Assembly: GCF_016587415.1 (NCBI RefSeq)
Contig: NZ_BNJI01000001.1
Coordinates: 1,899,501-1,963,500, forward strand
Direction of reading: 5' to 3'
Length of the DNA stretch: 64,000 bases
Source of the DNA: Ktedonobacter sp. SOSP1-85
Lineage (GTDB): Bacteria > Chloroflexota > Ktedonobacteria > Ktedonobacterales > Ktedonobacteraceae
In this document: piece after piece, positions 35,987 through 44,600 of the stretch
How positions within the stretch are numbered: position 1 is the first letter of the stretch
Layout of the letters: every line of letters begins with the position of its first letter
The notes under the pieces: model-generated
Told to the model about the DNA's origin: nothing
What the model saw: the letters and a program-made list of their open reading frames with translations, nothing else
The model's database searches: none
Translations under genes and position numbers: made by a program

Positions 35987-38900
35987 TTATTGTTCTGATC
36001 CAGACCACTCCTGAAACAGCTTTTCAATCTCTTCAGATGTGGATGCCAGAAGCGTCGCAATACGTTCCACCAGTCCAACATCTTTATGAACCTGCCAGAA
36101 TCGAGCCAGGCTCTCCAGAGCAATAGTAGTTCCGATCATATCTTGACAAGCTCCACAAATCAAGAGTGTCTGCACGAAATACTGTTCAGCTTGGTCCCAC
36201 TGGTGCTGCTCCTGTGCCAACACGCCTAAGGGGTGCAATGTTTTCGCCTGCTCATAGTGGTCCTGGTAGTCAATATAGATTTGCAAGGCTTGCTGGTAGT
36301 AGCGCTCAGCCTGGTCCCACTGGCGCTTCTCCTGTGCCACTCTGCCCAACTGGCGCAAGGTGCTCGCCTGCTCATAGTAGACTTGGTGGTCAATATAGAT
36401 TTGCAAGGCTTGCTGGTAGTAGCGCTCAGCCTGGTCCCACTGGCACTTCTCCTGTGCCACTCTGCCCAACTGGTGCAAGGTGCTCGCCTGCTCATAGCGG
36501 TCCTGGTAGTCAATCTTGATCTGCAAGGCTTGCTGGTAGTAGCGCTCAGCCTGATCCAACTGGTGCTTCTCCTGTGCCACTCTGCCCAACTGGTGCAAGG
36601 TGCTCGCCTGCTCATAGCGGGCTTGGTAGTCAATCTTGATCTGCAAAGCTTGCTGGTAGTAGCGCTCAGCCTGATCCAACTGGTGCTTCTCCTGTGACAC
36701 TATGCCTAAATTGTGCAAGGTGATCGCCTGCTTATAGCGTTCCTGGTAGTCAATATAGATTTGCAAGGCTTGCTGGTAGTAACGCTCAGCCTGGTCCCAC
36801 TGGCGCTTCTCCTGTGCCACTATGCCTAAATTGTGCAAGGTGCTCGCCTGCTCATAGTAGACTTGGTGGTCAACATAGATTTGCAAGGCTTGCTGGTAGT
36901 AGCGCTCAGCCTGGTCCCACTGGTGCTGTTCCTGTGACACTATGCCTAAATTATTCAAGGTACCTGCCTGCATGACTACTTGCTCTTTTTCTTCTAGCTT
37001 GAGACTTTCCATCATCCTCAACACCATATCATACATCTTTTTTGCATGATTGTGCTGTTTTAGATGCATCTGGCGATTTGCGGCTAATCCAAGGGTACGC
37101 ACAAACTCTTCATTTAAAAAATCAGGAATATCACCTGAAGAACCCTTTTCCAATTTAGCCAAGACCTTGGCATCCAGATCCTCTCCACGCTGGTGCTCCT
37201 GCGTCCGTTCAAGATAGAGACTAAGCGGTTTATAGAGAGCAAAAAATGATGTATTTTCGCGTAAGGCGAAGTCAAAGGCCGCGGAGAGGTTTTCGTACTC
37301 GAAGTGTGTGTATACCATGCCCACATTTCGTTCTTCTGCTTGATTCGATACAAGAAGATCATTAAACATCTGGCTGATTTCTCGATAGCAAGCATAAAAT
37401 GCTTTTTCAATGGCAGCGCGCATTTCGCGCCGCTCCTCATTCCCAAGGCGGTTACGTAAGAAGTAGGGCAGGATAGGCTGAAGATGGAGAAATGAAGGAA
37501 CGTCGGGGTCTGGAGCGAGCAAACCCCGGTTTTGTGCTTCGCGCAACACATCAGGGAGACGTTCTACAGCGAGATGCTCAAGAGCAGGTTGTCGCTTCAG
37601 TGCAGCTATATAATGCTTCAATGAATTCTGATAGATAATGGAGGTGAAAGGGGCTAGGCAGAGCAAGAGGTGCTGATCCTCGGCTGAGAGGTTACTGTGG
37701 GAGTAGTCGACACAACGTAGGATATTCTCAGTTCTCTTCTCGCTCGCACCAGGATGGAGGTCTTCAGCTCCTGTCTGGAGAGCAGAAAGCACCTGAGTCG
37801 GAGTCTGACGAGCCAAGTTGGCAAGGACAATTTCCAGTGCTAGGGGGTAGCCATCCAGTACCTTGACTAGCGTTCGTAAGTCCATTTCCTGGCGATACCG
37901 GGTCACGTAATAGCGTTCGAGGATGCGCTCCGTTAAGATAGAGGCAGCTTCGGGGTCAAGGCCCCCAAGGTCGTAGCAATTCTTCTCAAAAGTGCTCTTA
38001 GAGAGCCATGCTTCCTCCCCGCGTGAGCCAAGCAGGACAAGCGTCTGGCCCCCGACCAAGCCTGTTAAAAAGTGCTGGAGGCGTTTCTGCTCCTTTGAAG
38101 AGAGGGTATGGCGGATGGCGAAATGTGTTCCCGTAATTGATTCCAGGTTGTCCAGAATCAACAGGTGACGGCTACTGTTGAGCAGCGTGGCGAGTTGTGC
38201 CTGCTGGGCCTCCTCGCCACGTGCCTGAAAGAGGGCAAACTCCTCTCTCCTCAACAGTTTCTGAGCGATAGTACGCATCACCTGCTGGCGTGTCCAGGCC
38301 CGTTCATCGTAGCCGAAATAGAAAACCTGCTTCACCAATTCCGTGTGCTGCCACCAGGTCGCCAGGTGGTGTAACAGTGTCGTCTTGCCCGCTCCGCCCA
38401 TGCCCCGCACCAGCACAATATTCCTCTTGAGCAAGAGACGTTTCTCCAGCTGGAGAATATCGATGTCGCGTCCCAGAAAGCCATAGCTTGGCTCCTGCGG
38501 TATGCGGTAGCGCGCTGCCTGCTCCTGGTAGTACGCGCTCTCCTGCTGGGGAGTGAAGGGCTGGAGTGCAAAGCGAACCTCTTTGTTCTGATAGACCACT
38601 GGTAGGAGCCAATCCTCCAAGTCGATGGTCTGATTATAGTACGCGTGCCGCGTCTTCTGATTGGCAAGCGCGCGCCGTGCGCGTGAGAGGGCTGTGGAAA
38701 GGTTCTGGTTAGCGAACAGTTCACGATAGAGAACTGGCATGAGCAACTCTGCCGCGCTGACGGTCACCGAGTAGGCCATGGAGAGCACGGATTGAACGCC
38801 CGCTCGGATCAAATAACTGCCCAGGCTGCTCTCTTCTCCACTCCCATTGATGAATTTTCCCGATTGGCAGGCATTGAGAATGGCGATGGGAATTTTATGC

Positions 38901-39775
38901 CTAAACAGCAATTTGGCGACCTCGCTGGCCTCAACAGGGTCGGCTTGAGCCTCTTCTTTCTCGCTTTCCAGAAAGAGATACGCTTTCTCTCCTTCATAGG
39001 GTTGGATGTCATCGCGCCCAAAGCGGCTCTGATAGACATAGCGGCTGGTTTGCGTCCCCTGTTGAAACTGCTCATAGTTCAAGAGCGCACCGTGCACATC
39101 AAAATGGATGACATGGTAGTAGCCCGCCTTATGCTCACCGGTGGTTCGCTCCAGGTGCTCGTCGAGCGCTCGATAAGTTCCTGGTCGTAGCAGGGTCAAC
39201 CGTACCGGCTGCGGAATCTCTTTGAGCGCGTCTAGGAGAGGACGGGAAATAGTGCGATAGCCCACATCCTGTGCTCCTGCCGGACGGGCGACCACGACCA
39301 GAATGTTGATCGTCGTTGAGGAACGCATATCTGCAGGGAAGGTCTGTGGCGCGATATTCTGACGCCAAACAGAAGCATATAGTGCCAAAAATTCCTTGAG
39401 TTCGGGATCATAGAGCGCTTCCCAATGGAGACGATCAAAAATCGGTGACCCAGCAATCTCAATACGCAACGTTTCTAGTCCCCCCATGCGCGCCTGCTGG
39501 TATGACGCCAAGGCTCGGGGGTCGGCGAAGATCTGCTTGAAGAGGATTTCACCATATTCGCGGATGCTCCGAGCTGCCTTCTGCGCTCGAACTGTTTCCA
39601 GAAAGGGAAGTGAGAGGTGTTCCTCAAAATACCACTCCAGGTCCCGCTCTCGTGCTGAGTCATCAGCGAAGGGATCCTTCACTGTTATAGGGAACTGGAT
39701 CCCATAATCAAAACTGACCACAGCCACGCTTTCATGCTCCTTGGTCGTCTGTTCCTGTATGCGTATCACCGTCAT
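35987..39775 (-). CDS. CHAT-NB-ARC-TPR protein (protease with STAND switch and repeat sensor)
   Basis: 1262 residues; ATG with GAAGGGAAG upstream. The CHAT (caspase-like) domain covers about 150-390, with His in VIHFDVHG (about 220) and Cys in AILNACQSG (about 301). The NB-ARC ATPase follows: Walker A in GMGGAGKTTLL (about 460) and Walker B in LLILDNLES (about 541). From about residue 890 there are TPR units of 40 residues, seven of them near-identical at the DNA level. STAND proteins of this architecture are thought to oligomerise on ligand binding and activate the attached protease. The small EACC1-like gene 36 bases upstream is its probable partner. Confidence 0.92.
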   Translation of the reverse strand: MTVIRIQEQTTKEHESVAVVSFDYGIQFPITVKDPFADDSARERDLEWYFEEHLSLPFLETVRAQKAARSIREYGEILFKQIFADPRALASYQQARMGGLETLRIEIAGSPIFDRLHWEALYDPELKEFLALYASVWRQNIAPQTFPADMRSSTTINILVVVARPAGAQDVGYRTISRPLLDALKEIPQPVRLTLLRPGTYRALDEHLERTTGEHKAGYYHVIHFDVHGALLNYEQFQQGTQTSRYVYQSRFGRDDIQPYEGEKAYLFLESEKEEAQADPVEASEVAKLLFRHKIPIAILNACQSGKFINGSGEESSLGSYLIRAGVQSVLSMAYSVTVSAAELLMPVLYRELFANQNLSTALSRARRALANQKTRHAYYNQTIDLEDWLLPVVYQNKEVRFALQPFTPQQESAYYQEQAARYRIPQEPSYGFLGRDIDILQLEKRLLLKRNIVLVRGMGGAGKTTLLHHLATWWQHTELVKQVFYFGYDERAWTRQQVMRTIAQKLLRREEFALFQARGEEAQQAQLATLLNSSRHLLILDNLESITGTHFAIRHTLSSKEQKRLQHFLTGLVGGQTLVLLGSRGEEAWLSKSTFEKNCYDLGGLDPEAASILTERILERYYVTRYRQEMDLRTLVKVLDGYPLALEIVLANLARQTPTQVLSALQTGAEDLHPGASEKRTENILRCVDYSHSNLSAEDQHLLLCLAPFTSIIYQNSLKHYIAALKRQPALEHLAVERLPDVLREAQNRGLLAPDPDVPSFLHLQPILPYFLRNRLGNEERREMRAAIEKAFYACYREISQMFNDLLVSNQAEERNVGMVYTHFEYENLSAAFDFALRENTSFFALYKPLSLYLERTQEHQRGEDLDAKVLAKLEKGSSGDIPDFLNEEFVRTLGLAANRQMHLKQHNHAKKMYDMVLRMMESLKLEEKEQVVMQAGTLNNLGIVSQEQHQWDQAERYYQQALQIYVDHQVYYEQASTLHNLGIVAQEKRQWDQAERYYQQALQIYIDYQERYKQAITLHNLGIVSQEKHQLDQAERYYQQALQIKIDYQARYEQASTLHQLGRVAQEKHQLDQAERYYQQALQIKIDYQDRYEQASTLHQLGRVAQEKCQWDQAERYYQQALQIYIDHQVYYEQASTLRQLGRVAQEKRQWDQAERYYQQALQIYIDYQDHYEQAKTLHPLGVLAQEQHQWDQAEQYFVQTLLICGACQDMIGTTIALESLARFWQVHKDVGLVERIATLLASTSEEIEKLFQEWSGSEQ
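36181..37020 (-). repeat. Seven 120-bp TPR-coding repeats
   Basis: Exact 120-base period with unit ends falling at 36300, 36420, 36540, 36660, 36780 and 36900. Units share long identical stretches and differ mainly at the positions encoding NLG/QLG and the second-helix residues. Such identity implies recent expansion or gene conversion. Confidence 0.93.
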
Positions 39776-39811
39776 CGCTTTCTTCCCTTCCCAGAAATCA
39801 GCACATCAGCA

Positions 39812-40141
39812 TCAAGCCTTAGTCTCTTCATCCTGCTCGAAGATGAGCAAATGGGTTCCATCTGGTTGATCAAGTTTCGTGATTTTGATGTGTTTCTTTG
39901 GTTCCTTCTTCGCAATCACCTTCTTGAGCAGATCATAGAGGGCATTTGTCGCGATCCCGAAACCAACATTACCGACCACAAGCCAGGCGATATCGAGCAA
40001 CGGGTCATTATACGCTTTCTGAGAAGCGGGCTCCAGGCGTACGTGAGCGATCGCCTGTGCCTCCGAATCCTCATTCCATGCGTGAGCAATATCCTGAGGG
40101 GAGAGGCCGAGAGAGGGAGAAAACACCAGTTGATATTTCAT
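39812..40141 (-). CDS. Small EACC1-like component upstream of the CHAT/NB-ARC gene
   Basis: 109 residues from the ATG at 40141 (AGAGGATG upstream). The layout resembles effector-associated constant component 1 (EACC1): an N-terminal segment, a hydrophobic helix (WLVVGNVGFGIATNALYDLL) and a C-terminal beta strand pair (KHIKITKLDQ, THLLIFEQ). EACC1 proteins accompany CHAT/caspase or STAND effectors and are proposed to act in activation. The assignment rests on layout rather than on an exact motif. Same strand and 36 bases from the CHAT gene. Confidence 0.5.
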   Translation of the reverse strand: MKYQLVFSPSLGLSPQDIAHAWNEDSEAQAIAHVRLEPASQKAYNDPLLDIAWLVVGNVGFGIATNALYDLLKKVIAKKEPKKHIKITKLDQPDGTHLLIFEQDEETKA

Positions 40142-40304
40142 GCTGCATCCTCTACAAAGCAAGTAATCTTTTTAAAAAACGAGAAATCAGGAAAAGAATC
40201 AAATGCAGTATATCATAGGAATATGCAAATGCAAGAAGCGTATTTCTGCTCGATAGGCCCCTAAGTGCCATTTTGGGATAGTAACGTTTTTACCCAGCAA
40301 CATT

Positions 40305-40434
40305 GGCTCTCTCGCACTTTCCGTGAAAGCTCTAGCATACCTGCGAAGCCAGAGTGCAGGAATAGGCGTTACAACGTCTTTCTGCTTTTGTGTGGCTCCA
40401 GGCACTCTCGAATCACGCAAAGTGCGGGAGAGCC
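40305..40434. mobile_element. MITE-like element with 22-bp terminal inverted repeats
   Basis: Left end GGCTCTCTCGCACTTTCCGT (40305 onward) and inverted right end ending GTGCGGGAGAGCC (40434) match at 20 of 22 positions. The element is 130 bp and non-coding. No target duplication was identified. Confidence 0.65.
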
Positions 40435-40442
40435 GCAGAATT

Positions 40443-40804
40443 TCAAAATTTGCATAATCCTTCCAATGCTCGCAGTACCTCTTCGCTCTCATTCGAAAGC
40501 TGGTCGAGCATTTTCGGAAGAGGAAAATCTGGCCAGGCGCAACTGAGATATCTCAACATAAACTCGTCTAGCAGTTGCAAGACCAGAGGCGTTCCCTCAG
40601 AGCAGCGCGGTGCGCAGGATTCTTCCAATCAAATGCCTGGGCGTTTGCTCTGGCTTCCTCTTCGCTCTCATATGCATCGTAATCGACGAATGAATTGCCT
40701 ACAGACGAGAGCGCGACCTCCAGGTCGCTGGGAAGAATAAAAACCTCGTGGAGCCAGAACCCGATCAATGACACTTTGACAATTTCGCGCAAGCGATCAC
40801 TCAT
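40443..40804 (-). pseudogene. Frameshifted hypothetical protein
   Basis: The frame from the ATG at 40804 (MSDRLREIVKVSLIGFWLHE) ends in a stop at about 40568 after NPAHRAALRERLW. The neighbouring frame then continues sensibly (VLQLLDEFMLRYLSCAWPDF) to 40443. A one-base change around 40580-40600 is likely. The whole is an acidic, helical protein of about 120 residues of no known family. The MITE-like element sits just past its 3' end. Confidence 0.4.
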
Positions 40805-40845
40805 CTCAGGTTTATAACACCTGGGCCGGGCCTGATGGTCTGTTT

Positions 40846-41109
40846 GTGACAATGGATCGGAACTTTCGCAAGCAAGAGAAAAAAGAGCAACTGCTTCAGC
40901 CATTTCACCTGAAGCAGCTCGTCCTGGCACCTCCACCAGGCTACGTGGGAACGTTCCAGGAACCAGTGATAGTCACCAAGCAGGAGCGAACCATTACAAT
41001 CTCAGGGGTCATCCAAGGACGCATCCTCACACCGCAGCAGGCGGTGGCGCATCTGCGCCCGCTTGTCGAAAGTGAACATGACCACGAAGTGATGGAGATG
41101 AAGCCCTGA
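40846..41109 (+). CDS. Small hypothetical protein
   Basis: 87 residues; no strong ribosome site. The N-terminus is Lys/Gln-rich (FRKQEKKEQLLQPFHLKQL), then GTFQEPVIVTKQERTITISG gives a beta-like segment, and the end is helical (ILTPQQAVAHLRPLVESEHD). Divergent from, and partly overlapping the upstream end of, the frameshifted gene. No family recognised. Confidence 0.4.
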   Translation: MTMDRNFRKQEKKEQLLQPFHLKQLVLAPPPGYVGTFQEPVIVTKQERTITISGVIQGRILTPQQAVAHLRPLVESEHDHEVMEMKP

Positions 41110-41483
41110 CGATCTGCCTCCTGGTGTAATGGCTACTGTCAGATTCTCGCCAGGCTACAGGTGCGTTTACCCACATCTATCTCAGTACCCTGGGCCGTAT
41201 GAAGTCATACGGCCCAGGTCATTTGCCAGCGACAAGAAACATTGAGGAATATGCCAATCGTTGTTGAGATTGCTAGTGAGCAGTCGCTGAGAGTAAAAAC
41301 CTTGGCTCAATTTTTGCCTATGCAGGTCTTAGAGCAATTTGAGGGGAATAACACAATGTAATTAAAAAGGCGAAAAATGCAATTATAAATAAATTATGTT
41401 ATATTTATTTACGAATATGGTTAATGACGTCAAAAAGGTGAGAAGCCTATGACAGCAAGAGATGATCAAAATTTTTACGAAAA
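41110..41483. other. Interval holding hairpin block and a short ORF
   Basis: Besides the hairpin block at 41165-41252, a 36-codon ATG frame runs 41251-41361 with GAGG just upstream; its product (MPIVVEIASEQSLRVKTLAQ at the start) matches nothing known. It may be a relic. The rest is A/T-rich. Confidence 0.4.
41165..41252. repeat. Dispersed hairpin block, copy B
   Basis: A perfect 14-bp inverted repeat, CCTGGGCCGTATGA (41189-41202) and TCATACGGCCCAGG (41205-41218), flanked by GTTTACCCACA and AAGAAACATT. Same layout as copy A at 17139-17228. Where copy A has A-T in the lower stem, copy B has G-C, so the pairing is kept. Confidence 0.75.
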
Positions 41484-41651
41484 AAGGAGCGACTCCTGCG
41501 CAAGGGCTGGGACCAGGCCACCTCCGAGCAGAAACGACAACTCATTGAGTTGCTTGTTGATCGTGTCGTGGTCACCGGGGAAGAGGTGGAGATCCGCTAC
41601 GTGATCCCCCTCCCCCCCAAGAGTGAGCGGATTCGTTTTTGTCATTTGTGA
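41484..41651 (+). pseudogene. C-terminal relic of a serine recombinase
   Basis: One frame without a start reads KERLLRKGWDQATSEQKRQL, then VDRVVVTGEEVEIRYVIPLP and RIRFCHL before a TGA. This is the standard C-terminal segment of recombinase-family (large serine) resolvases. Its stop lies 10 bases from the convergent end of the HerA-like gene. All catalytic parts are missing. Confidence 0.7.
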
Positions 41652-41661
41652 TTAGACTCTT

Positions 41662-44600
41662 TCATTCTTCCAGCGGATACATTTTCACCACCGAGCCATA
41701 CATCATCTCAGGCGTTTGTACATAGGCGGAGCCGATGGGGAGCTGCTCGATGCGTTCCGAGAGATCTTGCCCCTGACGTCCTCGAATAAAGCCGGAGACT
41801 TTGCGCGATTCAGGAAAGTTCATGCGAAACAGCATTTTTGTGCCCGCGTTGCCCAGCACATCAGGGTGAAAATCTCCGATGCCCTGGCTCGCGACGATGA
41901 CAGAGATACCAAACTTGCGCCCTTCTTTCATCAGTTTGGGCAAGGTGATATCTCTGGCCAGGCGGTGCGCTTCATCCAGTACAATTGCCAGGCGCAGCTT
42001 TTTCGCCACACCCCAGCGGAACATATCCTTATAGATTTTGCGCAAGACAAACGCGCCAGCGGCCATTTGCAACGATTCCGCGAACAGATTGTGCAGGTCG
42101 ATGACCAGACCACCGCGCACCAGGGCCAGAAGATCGCTCGCCTGCTCACCTGGGCGGAAAAGGTCCATCTCTAACAAAGGCCGACAACGCGCCACCACGT
42201 TTGCTACATGGCGCGACTGCTCATTCTGCTCAATCCGTTTGAGCACATCCTTGAGGGTGGGATATTCTAAGCTCGATGGGTCAGCCTCGCTCCCAAAGCC
42301 GCACGCTTTATAGGCGTTGCGAATAGCAGTATAGACCACATCCTTTTGCATCTCGCCCAGGCTAGCTACATAGGCAAAAATCTCGGACACAGTTAAAGCG
42401 TTGGCTTCCCAACCACCTTGACCAACCTCGCTGGTACACTCGAATGGCGAAAAGGGCAGCCCTCTGGCCGCGTCCAGGACATGCGGATGCACAGCTTTCA
42501 CAAATGGGCCATCCTCTTCGGCAAACTGCCCATGGAAGTCTAGAACCAGGGCGGGCACATTCTGGCGTCCTAGCTCAGATAAGAGGCGCGTCACTGCCCA
42601 CGATTTTCCCTGACCGGGGATGCCCAGAATAAAGAGATGCGGACTGCCCTTCACGCCAGGATTCCAGTCTACCCGCTCTCCCAGCGCATCACCAAGAGGA
42701 ATCACCACCTCATCACTCTGTTCCTCCACCAGCGCTGGCACATCTCTCGCAGGAGTGACATCAGCGCCAGGCCCTGTGATAAGTGCAACCTGTGGGATCG
42801 GTCTGAGCATGGTTCGATCCATCTCATCCTCTAGTTCGACAGAATCGTCCTGAGTCACATCCGGCGCTACCTGTTCTTCAACGGGAATATTTTCGGTCCA
42901 GAGCGTGCCACTGCTCGCTTGCGCAAGAGGCGGGAAAAATTCCGGGTCGTTCTCAAAATCTCTGGCAGTCAGGATCACGACTTTCGCGTTGTCCAGTAGC
43001 AGTGGTTTGCGCTGCTCGCTCTCCAGGCTTACAATATACCCTTCGTAGCTGGCCCTGAACTCCAGGCCTGTCTTCTCCAGGCGTGTCACATGCTCCAGGA
43101 ACGAGGCCGCCGCTTCGGGATCAAAAAGCCCATAGCGCCGGGAACGCTCAAAGTAGAAGCGCAACACATTCGCCAGGTAGGAGCGTTGGAGTGCGCCATC
43201 AACCCGGTTCTCGCTAAAGAAGCGCTCTTTCATGGCTCGCGCGGACCCCTCCATTTGCAAGACCATATCCTGCGCCAAGCCCTCAAGGGGGACGCTGCCG
43301 CGCCGCCATTTGACCTCGATAAAAGTCGCGTCCACAATGTTGCGTTTCAGCGAGATAAGAACCAGGTCGCAGCGCCTCTCGCCGCGTGCCGAGCGGCCAT
43401 TCCCCTCTTGTGAGAACATTTGTGGGTAGATATCTACGGGAACCAGAACAGCCTGGCGCAACCTTTTGTTCTTCTCTAGCCAGGCCGTCACCACGCCCAG
43501 ACCGACTGCGGCAGCTCTGCCGGTTGACGATTCCAGCGCCTCCAGGGCCAGACGGCCAGAGATCATTTTTAAGTGATGCAGGAGACGGCTGACACTCTGC
43601 TCAATGCTCGCGAAGCCTAGCTCGTTCATTGCCTGGTGGAGCAAGGAGCCGATCTCTTTATGCCAGGAGGTTGTAACCATCATGCGATGCCCCAGCCCCT
43701 CGGTAAATTCGGGCGAATAATCCAGGACGTATTTGCGCGCCAGATCGTTCAGGCCCGGTTCATTGGGCGAATCGTAGTAATCAAGGGTAAAGAAGCGATC
43801 CAGCGTGACCACCCAGTTTGTGTTTCTATGTAAGCGTTCAAGTAGATCACGCCGTTTCTGCTCCAGGCGCACCTCCAGGACGGGGCGACTCTCAACGCCG
43901 CCACCGAGCAGCAATCCACCAGCTTTGAGCAAGGAGGTATGCAGATCAATCAGGGTCTCGCTATACCTGGGGCCAGCGGGATGCGGCTCAGGCTTTCTGA
44001 TGCCCTCTGTCACAACCCGATGCCGCCAGAGCAGCCCCTGGCTATCGGCGGTGAATTGGGAGATAAAGCGATTGACCAGCCCATAGAGCGAGAAACTACT
44101 CGTATCGCTGCTGGCGCTTTCCGTAGTCGGGGAAGAGGTGACAATCGCAGGCCGCGTCAGATCTGTCACCACCGCCATATGTGCCTCAGGTGGACCTGAG
44201 TACTCCAACTGACTCAGCGGACGTGCAGCAACCGTCAGCGCTGGCAGGAAGTGATCGGAGCTGCGGTTATATTGCTGATCACTCTGCCGCTGGCGCACTT
44301 TCTCCAAAGCCTGGAAGGTGCTCTTCTGCCCATCTTCCGCATAGGAGACAATCTGGAACTGAGGCGGCTCAGAGATCTGCTCAGCTTCCTCAGTAGACGT
44401 TTTGCTTGTGAGCATCTTCTGGAGAGCCTCAGCAAAGAAATCGCCGCGATCAGGATTGATCAAGGTCGTGACCAGGGTTTTTACATAGGGATGGAGCTGG
44501 TGAAATTTGGCGAGATGTTCCGCCAGTTGATCTGGCTGAATATCCCCAACGCCCACCTGGTCAATGCCTGTATCCAGAATGAGAGCGATATCACTATAAC

